Below, piece after piece: positions 45,821-54,044 of a stretch of DNA of 64,000 nt. Every line of letters starts with the position of its first letter. Within the stretch, counting starts at the first letter, position 1. The notes beneath the pieces are model-generated. The model saw only the letters and a list, made by a program, of their open reading frames with translations. It did not search any database and was not told the origin of the DNA. The DNA comes from Fimbriiglobus ruber (GTDB lineage Bacteria; Planctomycetota; Planctomycetia; Gemmatales; Gemmataceae). Made by a program: the position numbers and the translations under genes. Where the stretch lies: assembly GCF_002197845.1 (NCBI RefSeq), contig NZ_NIDE01000014.1, positions 310,001 to 374,000 on the forward strand, in the 5' to 3' direction.

Positions 45821-46525
45821 TCAGTCGCCTTGGCCGGCCGGCGTGTTCGAGGAAAAGTGGCCCAGAACCGTGTCCCGCCCCGAGCGGATATGGGCGGCCA
45901 TCCACGCGCGGGCTTTGTCCGCGTCGCGGTTCGTCAAGATGTCCAAAAAGGCTTCGTGATTGAGCAGGGTCGAGTCGGCAAGGACTCGGGTGAGTAGCCG
46001 GGGGACCGTGCGGTGGGCGGAGAACACCTGGGCGATCACGCGGATTTCGTTGACCACCTTGACGAGCCAGCGGTTCCGCGCCGCCGCCACGACCCGCGTG
46101 TGGAACTGCTCCTCGCATTCGAGCCAGCGGTCGAACTGGGTCCGCGTCGCGTGCTTGCCGGCCGGGATGGCGGTCGCGATTTGCCGGAAGCGGTCGCAGA
46201 CGCCCCGCAGTTCGGTCACGAGGTGTTCGGTGGCAAACCGGGCCGCCTCGGCAGCGGCGAGGACTTCCAGGGCTTCGCGCACGTCGTACAACTCGCCCAG
46301 TTCGTTCGGGTCCGGCGACCGCACGAACGCCCCGGCGCTGGGCGTCGACTCCAGCAACCCCTCGCTCACGAGCCGGCTGATGGCCTCGCGGACGGGAATC
46401 GTGCTCGTCCCGAGTTCGGCAGCCACCGTCCGGTTGACCAGCCTGGTCCCCGGCCGCAGATCGCCCGATCGCAGCCGGCGGTGGAGCTGGTCGTACACGT
46501 GCTGCGAAAGTGTTTTCGGGTCCAT
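45821..46525 (-). CDS. GntR/FadR-type regulator, probable NanR
   Basis: 234 residues. The N-terminal winged helix-turn-helix (LSQHVYDQLHRRLRSGDLRP, then GTSTIPVREAISRLVSEGLL) and the all-helical FCD ligand domain (ELYDVREALEVLAAAEAARF onward, with EEQFHTRVVAAARN supplying metal or ligand His) define the FadR subgroup, to which E. coli NanR belongs. It is the first gene of the sialic acid operon, 30 bases before the sialidase start. Three GATATA/GGTATA-like repeats lie about 30-55 bases upstream of its ATG, so it probably represses itself and the operon until a sialic acid-derived ligand binds. Confidence 0.88.
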   Translation of the reverse strand: MDPKTLSQHVYDQLHRRLRSGDLRPGTRLVNRTVAAELGTSTIPVREAISRLVSEGLLESTPSAGAFVRSPDPNELGELYDVREALEVLAAAEAARFATEHLVTELRGVCDRFRQIATAIPAGKHATRTQFDRWLECEEQFHTRVVAAARNRWLVKVVNEIRVIAQVFSAHRTVPRLLTRVLADSTLLNHEAFLDILTNRDADKARAWMAAHIRSGRDTVLGHFSSNTPAGQGD

Positions 46526-46554
46526 GCGGGCTCCGGGCGGAGTCGGCGGCGGCG

Positions 46555-46580
46555 TGATATATCATGGTATATCAGGATAT
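46555..46580 (-). promoter_or_regulatory. NanR-like operator (three direct hexamer repeats)
   Basis: Hexamers GATATA (46556-46561), GGTATA (46566-46571) and GGATAT (46575-46580) are spaced 9-10 bases apart; TGATATATCA at 46555-46564 is also a perfect palindrome. E. coli NanR is known to bind direct GGTATA repeats. The site lies 30 bases upstream of the regulator start codon, where it could cover the operon promoter. Confidence 0.65.
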
Positions 46581-46910
46581 TTTGTCCCGTCAAGGCGTCG
46601 TAACTCTCATTATCGGGGCCGGAATGGCACCGAGAATTGAGGCGACCCGCGACTCGTACCCGTGGGGTGACTGGCGGGTTCCGTTCCGGCGAAAGTTTGG
46701 CCCGGTCCGAAACCCCTTTTTCGGCTCTCGACGTTTTCGTCGGGGGAAAACGTATGTCCCGGGTCTGGTTCGATAAAATGCTTGCGTTAGACAGCTTCCT
46801 GCTTCGGAAGTTCAGCTCCGGCCCGTAAAATTAGTACCAATGTTTTCGCCTCCCCGTGACTCGGTCCTCTTAAATTCCGCGCTCGGTCGTTACACAGGAC
46901 GTCCACCTCG
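46581..46910. other. Intergenic between the sialic acid operon and the split hybrid kinase
   Basis: 330 bases without a supported gene; divergent promoter space. No repeat or RNA structure was recognised. Confidence 0.35.
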
Positions 46911-46996
46911 ATGAGCTCGACCCTGTCGAACGGACCCCCCGAAGACGCTTCCCTGTCCGGCGATATCGGCGATCCCCACTTCCGCACCTTGGGCGA
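46911..46996 (+). pseudogene. 5' piece of the hybrid histidine kinase, cut off by ISAzo13
   Basis: An ATG at 46911 opens 28 codons (MSSTLSNGPPEDASLSGDIG, then DPHFRTLG) that run into the ISAzo13 element. Deleting the element (outer ends of its inverted repeats, 1365 bp) joins this frame to the kinase gene beyond as FRTLGDRPLIERSLDAVVL, a natural PAS-domain start. It is therefore probably the original N-terminus of that kinase. Confidence 0.6.
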
Positions 46997-48361
46997 CCGG
47001 AACAATTACTTCACCCTTTGGCCGCACCCGAAACTCCTTGGCGTGGCCGGATGGTATAGTTCCAACTCGGACAGGTCTTATGCCGTCGCAAGCGCAACTT
47101 CCTCATCTCGTGATCCGTGACCTTCAGGCCCCTCTCATAGTTTCCCCGCAACAACACGGCTTTCACCTGCAAGCCTGTTTCGGTTCTCGTGTCCTGAATA
47201 TAGCCCAACAAGATCAACCACGAACGCAAGGGCTTGCCGGCCCAGTTGATGCTGATAAAGCTGAACAGCCGATGCTCAATCGGGTTCCACTTGGAGCCAC
47301 CGCGGGGGTAGTGGCACACCGTCACCTCCAGGTTGAAGGCGTCAGCCAGCCGTTCCTGCAACTGACGCTTCCACATCCGAGGCCGACAGCCATTACTGCC
47401 ACCCGAGTCCGCCAGGATCAGGAGTTTGGTAGCGTCCGGGAAACGACGGCGACCGTGGCTCTTCCACCACGAGACAATCGCATCGACCGCAAACTCCGGC
47501 GTGTCGGCCGATTCGCCCACGTACACGTAACCGCGGTCGTGTTGTACCAGGTAGATGCCATACGGGGTGGCCCGGCCCTCGGCGTCACTGAGGAAGTCAT
47601 AAGCGTTGACCTCGTCCGCCTCGTGGCACCAGGTCTGCCCATCCTGCTGGAAGTTGCCGATCAACTCTTTTTTCTTGGTATCCACGCTGATGACCGGCCT
47701 GCCCGCTTTCAGGAACCGCCGCTTCTGGTGGGCGATGTAGCGGAACTGACGATCCCGATCGGGGTGCGGTGGGCCGGTAAACCGTTTCCGATTCGCCTTC
47801 AACGAGTACTTGAGTTTGTGGAGCAAACGCCGGACGGTCTTGGGGTCGATGGCATGGCCTCGTTGGGCCAGCAGTTGGCCCAGTCGCTTCAGGCTCAGAC
47901 GCACCCACCGCTGTTTCGTCATCGGGTCGCCGCCGGTGTCATCGACCAGCAGGGCTACCAGGTCTCGCTCCAGGACCGGATCTTTTTTTCCAAGGGCGGG
48001 CGGCCCGCTCCAGGGCGGCGGACCCGTCCCGGCGGGAGGTTGGCAAAAGCCGACCCTAACTCTTGGCGTCCCCGGCGAATGGTCTGGACGTGGAGGCCTG
48101 TGATGGAGGATACCAGGCGGTCACCGCCGTGGCCGATGCGCTGGGCTTCCCAGGCCGCCAGCCAGCGTCGCTGTTGCTCGTTGAGCCGACTGAGGAGCAA
48201 GTTGAGTTGTCGGTGGACCTCCTTGTTGGGATGGTCTGTCGCCTGGAGGCAATCAGGACATCGACATTGGTGAAGCGGGGTAGGGTGCATGATGTGGTCT
48301 CCAGCTGACGCAACAAGCCATGCAAGTGATTGTAGGGACAAGGGTGAAGTAATTGTTCCGG
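46997..48361 (-). mobile_element. ISAzo13-family insertion sequence
   Basis: Perfect 22-bp terminal inverted repeats (CCGGAACAATTACTTCACCC plus TT at 46997-47018, complement at 48340-48361) enclose one transposase gene pair on the minus strand. No target duplication is evident. It separates 28 N-terminal codons from the rest of a hybrid histidine kinase gene. Confidence 0.88.
47011..48290 (-). CDS. ISAzo13 transposase made by probable -1 frameshifting
   Basis: Two overlapping frames. ORF A (ATG at 48290 to a TAG at 47955, 111 codons) holds the helix-turn-helix part: LNEQQRRWLAAWEAQRIGHG, ITGLHVQTIRRGRQEL, GRVRRPGAGRPPLEKK. ORF B, in the -1 frame, carries on as DPVLERDLVALLVDDTGGDP, MTKQRWVRLSLKRLGQLL and the nuclease domain (VISVDTKKKELIGNF, ILADSGGSNGCR, HYPRGGSKWNPIEHRL with candidate D, D, E), ending WNYTIRP. 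At the junction, codons GAA AAA AAG contain the slippery heptamer A-AAA-AAG (47988-47982), and slipping back one base there gives exactly ...LEKKDPVLE. The fused product would be about 425 residues, the family's usual size. A chance indel in the A-run is the alternative. Confidence 0.85.
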
Positions 48362-48368
48362 CCGCCCC

Positions 48369-51008
48369 TTGATCGAGCGGAGCCTGGACGCCGTCGTTTT
48401 GATCGAGCCGGACGGCCGGGTCCGGTACGCCAGCCCGTCCAGCGCGCGGCTCATGGGCTACACCCCCGGCGAACTGCACGGTCGGGACGGCTTCGAACTG
48501 GTCCACCCGGACGACGTTGGCCGCCTTCGCGCGATCTTCGCGGACCTCGTCGGGGACCCCAACGGCGCCCGGCTCGAGACGTACCGCGCCCGCCACAGGG
48601 ACGGGTCGTGGCGGTGGCTCGAAGGGCGGGGCACCAACCTGCTCGCGGACCCGGGGCTCCGGGCCGTGGCCGTCACCTACCGCGACGTGACCGACCAGCG
48701 GGCGGCGGAAGAGGCGCAGGCCCGGCTCGCGGCGATCGTCGAGTCCGCGGAAGACGCCATCATCAGCTTCGGTGCGGACGGGTGCATCGCCACGTGGAAC
48801 CCGGCCGCCGAGCGGCTGTTCGGGTATCGGGCGGCTGAAATCGTTGGCCGCCCAATCTCCTTACTCGCCCCGCCCGAATTACTCGGTGAACAGCGGGCGC
48901 TGCTCGACCGCGCGGTCCGCGGGGAGACCGTGCCGCCGTACCGGACGACCCGCCTGCGGGCGGACGGACGAACCGTCGACGTGTCCGTGTCTCTCGGGAG
49001 TGTCCGCGACACCGGCGGTCAGCTCCTGGGGTTTTCCAGTATCTACCGGGACGTCGGCCACGAACTGGCGGCCGAGCGGGCGCTGCGGGAGAGCGAGGCC
49101 CGGTTCCGGCACACGGCCGACAACGCCCCGATCCTCATGTGGATCAGTGACACCGACAAGCTGTGTACGTGGTTCAACAAGCCGTGGCTCGAATTCACCG
49201 GCCGGACATTCGAGCAGGAGGCCGGGTTCGGCTGGGCGGACGGGATTCACCCGGACGACCGGGACCGCTGCCTGGCCGCGTTCGTGGAGAATTTCGACGC
49301 CCGGCGGCCGTTCGCGCTGGAGTGCCGCCTCCGCCGGGCGGACGGCCGGTGGGCGTGGGTCCACGGGAACGAGAGCCCGCTCTACGACCCGGACGGCCGG
49401 TTCACCGGGTACATCGGGTCGTGCGTGGACATCACCGCCCGGCACGAGGCGGAGGCCGAGCGGGAGCGGTTGGCCCGGCACCTGGCCCTGCTGCTGGACT
49501 CGACCGGCGAGGGCATCTACGGGATCGACACGACCGGCCGCTGCACGTTCGTCAACCGGGCCGCCGCGGCCATGCTCGGGTACGAGCCCGCCGACCTGCT
49601 CGGGCGGGACATGCACCCCCTGGTCCACCACTCGCGGGCGCACGGCGCGGCGTACCCGGCCAACGAGTGCCCGATCTACCGGACCGCGGTCACCGGCCAG
49701 GGGTCCCGCGTCCGGGGGGAAGTGTTCTGGCGCAAGGACGGGACGGCGTTCCCGGCCGAGTACTCGGCGTACCCGATCCGGGACGACGCGGGCGTCCGCG
49801 GCGCGGTGGTGGCGTTCACCGACGTGACCGACCGCCAGCGGTTGGAAGAGCAGTACCGGCACTCGCAGAAGATGGAAGCCGTCGGCCGGCTGGCCGGCGG
49901 GGTGGCCCACGACTTCAACAACCTGCTCACGGTCATCAACGGGTACGCGGAAATGCTCCTGGCCGGCACCGGGCCGGACGAACCGAACCACGCGGTCGTC
50001 GGCGAGATCCACCGGGCCGGCGAGCGGGCGGCCGCGCTGACCCGGCAGCTCCTGGCGTTCAGCCGCAAGCAGTTCCTCAAGCCGGAGGTGTTCGACCTCG
50101 GGGAGCGGGTGGCCGACCTCGCGTCGCTCTTGCGGCGGGTGATCGGGGAGGACGTCGAACTCGTCGTCGCCCGCGGGCCGACCCCGGTGTTCGTCCGGGC
50201 CGACGTGGGCCAGACCGAGCAGGTGATCGTGAACCTGGCGGTGAACGCCCGGGACGCGATGCCGACGGGCGGCGTCCTGGTCATCCGAACAGAGGTCGTC
50301 GCCCGCCCGCGCGGGCGCGGCGACGACCGCGCGGGCGGCGGGGCCGACGGCCCCGAGCCGTTCGCCCTGCTGTCCGTCGCCGACACCGGGACCGGGATGA
50401 CGGACGACGTCCGCGCCCACGCGTTCGAGCCGTTCTTCACCACCAAACCGTCCGGCGAAGGGACCGGGCTGGGCCTGTCGATGGTGTACGGGGTCGTCGC
50501 GCAATCGGGCGGGCACATCGAAGTCGATTCGGCGGTCGACCGGGGCACGACGTTCCGCATCTATCTGCCGGCCGCCGCGGGGGCTAACCCGCCCCGCCGG
50601 TCGTCGACCCCGGCGGGGGAAGACGCCCCGCCGGGCACCGAGACCGTTCTGCTGGTCGAAGACGAGGACGGCGTCCGGAAGTTGGTGCGGGCGGCGCTCC
50701 ACCGGCTCGGGTACACGGTCCTCGAAGCCCGGGACGGCGAGGCCGCGCTCGACACCGCCCGCCGGGCCGGCCGGCCGATCGACCTGTTGTTGACCGACGT
50801 CGTCATGCCCCGCATCGGCGGCCCGCAACTGGCCGAACAGTTGTGCCGCGAGTACCCGGGCCTCAAGGTTCTGTACCTGTCCGGGTACACCGACGACGCG
50901 GTCGTCCGCCACGGCATCCAGTCCGCCGTCGTTCACTTCCTGCAAAAGCCCTTCACGGCGCCCGCCCTCGCCCGGATGGTCCGCCGGGTTCTCGACGCGA
51001 CCGAATAA
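48369..51008 (+). CDS. Multi-PAS hybrid histidine kinase (5'-truncated by IS)
   Basis: 879 residues from a TTG at 48369, the first codon available after the IS end; the native start was probably at 46911. Four PAS domains with PAC motifs follow one another (about 1-120, 120-235, 240-365, 370-495), e.g. RYRDGS-like RARHRDGSWRWLEGRG and FRHTADNAPILMWISDTDKL. Then come a HisKA-type dimerisation helix with the phospho-acceptor in GGVAHDFNNLLTVINGYAEM, a HATPase (VNLAVNARDAM, VADTGTGM, GTGLGLSMVYG) and a C-terminal receiver (VLLVEDEDG, LLLTDVVMPRIGG with the phospho-Asp, and a conserved FLQKPF Lys). No signal peptide or membrane helix is visible, suggesting a soluble kinase. No output regulator is adjacent. 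Expression may have been lost with the promoter. Confidence 0.88.
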   Translation: MIERSLDAVVLIEPDGRVRYASPSSARLMGYTPGELHGRDGFELVHPDDVGRLRAIFADLVGDPNGARLETYRARHRDGSWRWLEGRGTNLLADPGLRAVAVTYRDVTDQRAAEEAQARLAAIVESAEDAIISFGADGCIATWNPAAERLFGYRAAEIVGRPISLLAPPELLGEQRALLDRAVRGETVPPYRTTRLRADGRTVDVSVSLGSVRDTGGQLLGFSSIYRDVGHELAAERALRESEARFRHTADNAPILMWISDTDKLCTWFNKPWLEFTGRTFEQEAGFGWADGIHPDDRDRCLAAFVENFDARRPFALECRLRRADGRWAWVHGNESPLYDPDGRFTGYIGSCVDITARHEAEAERERLARHLALLLDSTGEGIYGIDTTGRCTFVNRAAAAMLGYEPADLLGRDMHPLVHHSRAHGAAYPANECPIYRTAVTGQGSRVRGEVFWRKDGTAFPAEYSAYPIRDDAGVRGAVVAFTDVTDRQRLEEQYRHSQKMEAVGRLAGGVAHDFNNLLTVINGYAEMLLAGTGPDEPNHAVVGEIHRAGERAAALTRQLLAFSRKQFLKPEVFDLGERVADLASLLRRVIGEDVELVVARGPTPVFVRADVGQTEQVIVNLAVNARDAMPTGGVLVIRTEVVARPRGRGDDRAGGGADGPEPFALLSVADTGTGMTDDVRAHAFEPFFTTKPSGEGTGLGLSMVYGVVAQSGGHIEVDSAVDRGTTFRIYLPAAAGANPPRRSSTPAGEDAPPGTETVLLVEDEDGVRKLVRAALHRLGYTVLEARDGEAALDTARRAGRPIDLLLTDVVMPRIGGPQLAEQLCREYPGLKVLYLSGYTDDAVVRHGIQSAVVHFLQKPFTAPALARMVRRVLDATE

Positions 51009-51059
51009 GCGACCGCCGGGCTGCCCGCGAATTCCCCGGACGCCGCCCGGCCCGTCGCC

Positions 51060-53110
51060 TCAGCGCGCGGCCGCCGCGCTGACGGAATTCAGCAGCGTTT
51101 GAAGGGCGGCGTATTCCGCCGGCTTGACGAAGTGGTGCGCGAAGCCGGCGTCGCGGGACAGCCGGTGGTCCTCGTCGCGGCCGTACCCGCTCACCGCGAC
51201 CAGCACGATCTCTTTCGTCTCCGGCGCGTCCCGCAGCCGGCGGGCGACCTCGAACCCGTCCATCCCCGGTAGGCCGATGTCGAGGAACATCAGGTGCGGG
51301 CGGAACTCCCGCGCCGTGGCGATCGCCGCCGGCCCGTCGTGCGCGATCCGCACGTCGTGCCCCGAGAGCCGGACCAGCGTGGCGAGCGTCTCCGCGCCGT
51401 CCGCGACGTCGTCCACCACCATGACCCGCAGGGCGGCGCCGCCGGCGGCCGCGGCGGACTGCGGGGTGGCCGCCGTGGCGGGTTGGTCCGGCGCGACCGG
51501 CAGGCGGACGACGAACTCGCTCCCGCGGCCCGGCCCCTCGCTCGCCACCCCGATCGACCCGCCGTGCAATTCGACCAGCCGGCGGACCAACGTCAGGCCG
51601 ACGCCGAGCCCGCCCTGCGACCGGTCGAGCGACCGCTCGGCCTGCGTGAACAGGTCGAAGACCGCGGGCAGCAGGTCGGCCGCGATACCCACCCCGGTGT
51701 CCCGCACGCGGACGACCGCGTCGCCGTTCTCCCGGGCGACGGCGAGCCAGATCCGCCCGCCCTCTTCGGTGTACTTGGCCGCGTTGTTCAGAAGGTTGGT
51801 GACGACCTGGCTCAGGCGGACGCCGTCGCCGGTCACCCAGACCGGCTGCGGCGGGAGGGACACGTCGAGGGCGTGCCGGGCCCGGTCGATCAGCGGGCGG
51901 CTGGCCTCGACGGCGTGCCCGACCACGACCCCCAGGTCGACCGGCTCGACCGCCAGCCGGATCTTCCCCATCGTCAGGCGGGACACGTCGAGCAGGTCGT
52001 CGACCAGCCGGACCATGTGGGTCACCTGGCGATCGATCACGTCCCGCGCCCACCGGACCGGGGCTGGTCCGACCCCAGTCGACGGAGTACCTCGGACGCG
52101 TTGCGGATCGGAGCGAGCGGGTTCCGCAGCTCGTGTGCGAGCATCGACAGGAACTCGTTCTTCTGCCGGTCGGCCTGCTGAACGTCGTGGTAGAGGCCGG
52201 CGTTGTCGAGCGCCACCGCCGCCCGCGACGCCAGGGCCTCGGCGACGGCCACGTCGGACGGAGGCAGCGTCCGCCCGGACGGCTCGCAGGAGAGCCCCAA
52301 CACCGCGAACGTTCGCCCCCGGGCGCGGAGCGGCAGCGCCACGACCGAGCCGGCGGGCGACTTCACGTGGACCGTGGCCCCGCCGGTCGTCCGGTCGATG
52401 GCCGCCCGGACGGCCGCCGGCAGCGCGGCAGCAGCCACCTTGTCGTCGACGACCGGGCCGCTCTCGCCCGCACGACCGACGACGGTCCGGGCGACGGAGC
52501 CGTCCGCCTTGAGGATGACGATCGCGGCCACATCGGCCAGTAGCGGGATCGGCAAAGTGACCACGTCGCGGACGGTGATGTCCTGGTCGAGCGACAGGCC
52601 GAGGACTTCCCCGGCCCGGGTGAGGAAGGCGAGCCTCCGGTTCGCGTCCTCGGCCGCTTCCCGCCGGGTCCGCTCTTCGACCAGGGCGATCCGCTCCTCG
52701 GCCTGCCGCTTGACCTGCTGGGTCATACGGTACAGCTCGACGAAAACATTCACCTTGGCCCGCAGGATGGCCGGGACGACCGGCATCGGGATGTAATCGA
52801 CCGCCCCCTGCGCGTACCCCTCGGCCGCGCGGACCTCGTCCGCAAACGACGTTAAAAAGATGATCGGGGTGTGCGCCGACCGCTTGCGGCTGCGGATCAG
52901 GCCGGCCGTTTCCAGACCGCCCATGCCGGGCATGTTGACGTCGAGGAGGATGACCGCGAAATCGGACCGGAGGACTTCCCGGAGAGCTTCCTCGCCCGAC
53001 CGCGCGCTGACGAGTTCCTGGCCCAATTCTTCCAGAATGGTCCGGTAGACCAGCAATTTTTCCGGCAGGTCGTCGACCACGAGGATCTTGGTCTTCAAGT
53101 CGTCCGCCAT
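51060..53110 (-). pseudogene. Hybrid histidine kinase (REC-GAF-HisKA-HATPase-REC) with a frameshift
   Basis: From the ATG at 53110 one frame encodes a receiver (ILVVDDLPEKLLVYRTILEE, VILLDVNMPGMGGLE), a linker coiled coil, a GAF domain and the HisKA start (EFLSMLAHELRNPLAPIRNA), then runs out of frame at about 52066 and stops at 52037. The other frame continues without loss: RWARDVIDRQVTHMVRLVDD, LLDVSRLTMGK, a HATPase (VVTNLLNNAAKYTEEGG, VRDTGVGI, GLGVGLTLVRRLVELHGGSI) and a second receiver (VMVVDDVADGAETLATLVRL, MFLDIGLPGMDGFEVARRL), ending at 51060. One missing base explains the break; no slippery site is there. It may be a sequencing error in a working gene of about 683 residues. It faces the other hybrid kinase, with 51 bases between stops. 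Confidence 0.82.
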
Positions 53111-54044
53111 GCGCGTCTTCCGGGTCGGGACTTGGGGCCGGGGGGCGCACTATGAACTGGGGCCGGTCGATGCTCTGAACCAATTCTCAAGCGTGGTCGC
53201 CACCGCGACGGGTGCAGGTCGGATCGGGAGAGGGCGGATCTCCCGCCTCGCCGCCTGAGTAGCCCGTTGCGGGCATCATAATCCACACCAAGACGAAGTC
53301 CATACCGGGATCGGCCCGGACACTGTCCACCTTCTGACTATAAGGCTGACACCAGGTGCGACCGGGAACCTCGTCTGATCGCGGTCGACCGTCCGCTGAG
53401 AAAACGTTCGGGCTCAAGGCGCGACTCCCGGGGAGGATTTTTTGCGCTTTTTGCGCCGATCACCGCGTTTTCGCGATCACGGATGGGCAGAGACAGCTGA
53501 GAAAATCGCGCGGGCTCAGGACGCGACTCCGGGGGAGGATTTTTTGCGCTTTTTGCGCCGTTTACCGCGTTTTCGCGATCGCAGATGGGCAATGGCACAC
53601 ATGCAAGAGGGGAGAGAAACGCCTGGTGCCCGTGTTTCGTGACCGAGTACGGACAAGGATCTGTCGGCTGATTTCGATGGATCTCAACTTGACCCGATCG
53701 ATTTCGCGAGTGGAAAGGTGTAATAAGCGAAATGAGCCCGGTGTTTAAGAAAAGGGGCGAGAGCCGGCTAATATACTAATTATTGTAATATTTTTATAAT
53801 TACGTGACGATTTCGACTCTCGAAAACGCTTCTCACACGGAAAAGCGGTCTCACGATGTAGCCGCGCCCAACTGCTCTCGCCACGAACTGTTTCCCACTC
53901 GCGCAACCCAAACGATTTTCGTCACCCGATTCGCTGTCGTTGCGGGACGGCAAAACGAAAAACGGTTCCCGCGCGGCTCTATTTGCTCCCATTTGGTGCC
54001 TGTTCGTTAATGGGCTGTGTCGTTCCTCACTCCGGAATACTGCA
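53111..54044. other. Long noncoding region upstream of the surface-protein genes
   Basis: More than 900 bases with no supported gene, holding the two 101-bp direct repeats (53395-53594) and an AT-rich stretch near 53770-53810 that may be the promoter of the gene at 54045. Short open frames here merely reflect the repeats. Confidence 0.45.
53395..53594 (+). repeat. Two tandem 101-bp direct repeats
   Basis: Units start at 53395 and 53496 with GCTGAGAAAA and share CGCGACTCC, GGGGAGGATTTTTTGCGC, TTTTTGCGCCG and ACCGCGTTTTCGCGATC. The last block is itself a near-palindrome (CGCGTTTTCGCG). A third, inverted, partial copy is at 14555-14602, so the unit is dispersed in the genome. Confidence 0.8.

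Noticed and set aside
43425-45997. Long plus-strand frames opposite the esterase and sialidase genes
   Set aside because: Motif-free mirrors of well-identified minus-strand operon genes.
48879-50945. 688-codon minus-strand frame opposite the hybrid kinase
   Set aside because: No domain content, and the opposite strand carries complete PAS, HATPase and receiver signatures.
51190-53183. Reading the upstream half of the 51060-53183 minus frame as coding
   Set aside because: Before about 52066 that frame is low-complexity, while the alternative frame gives receiver and GAF domains.
53395-53594. Tandem repeats considered as a CRISPR array
   Set aside because: Only two units of about 101 bases with no spacer structure, and no cas genes in the window.
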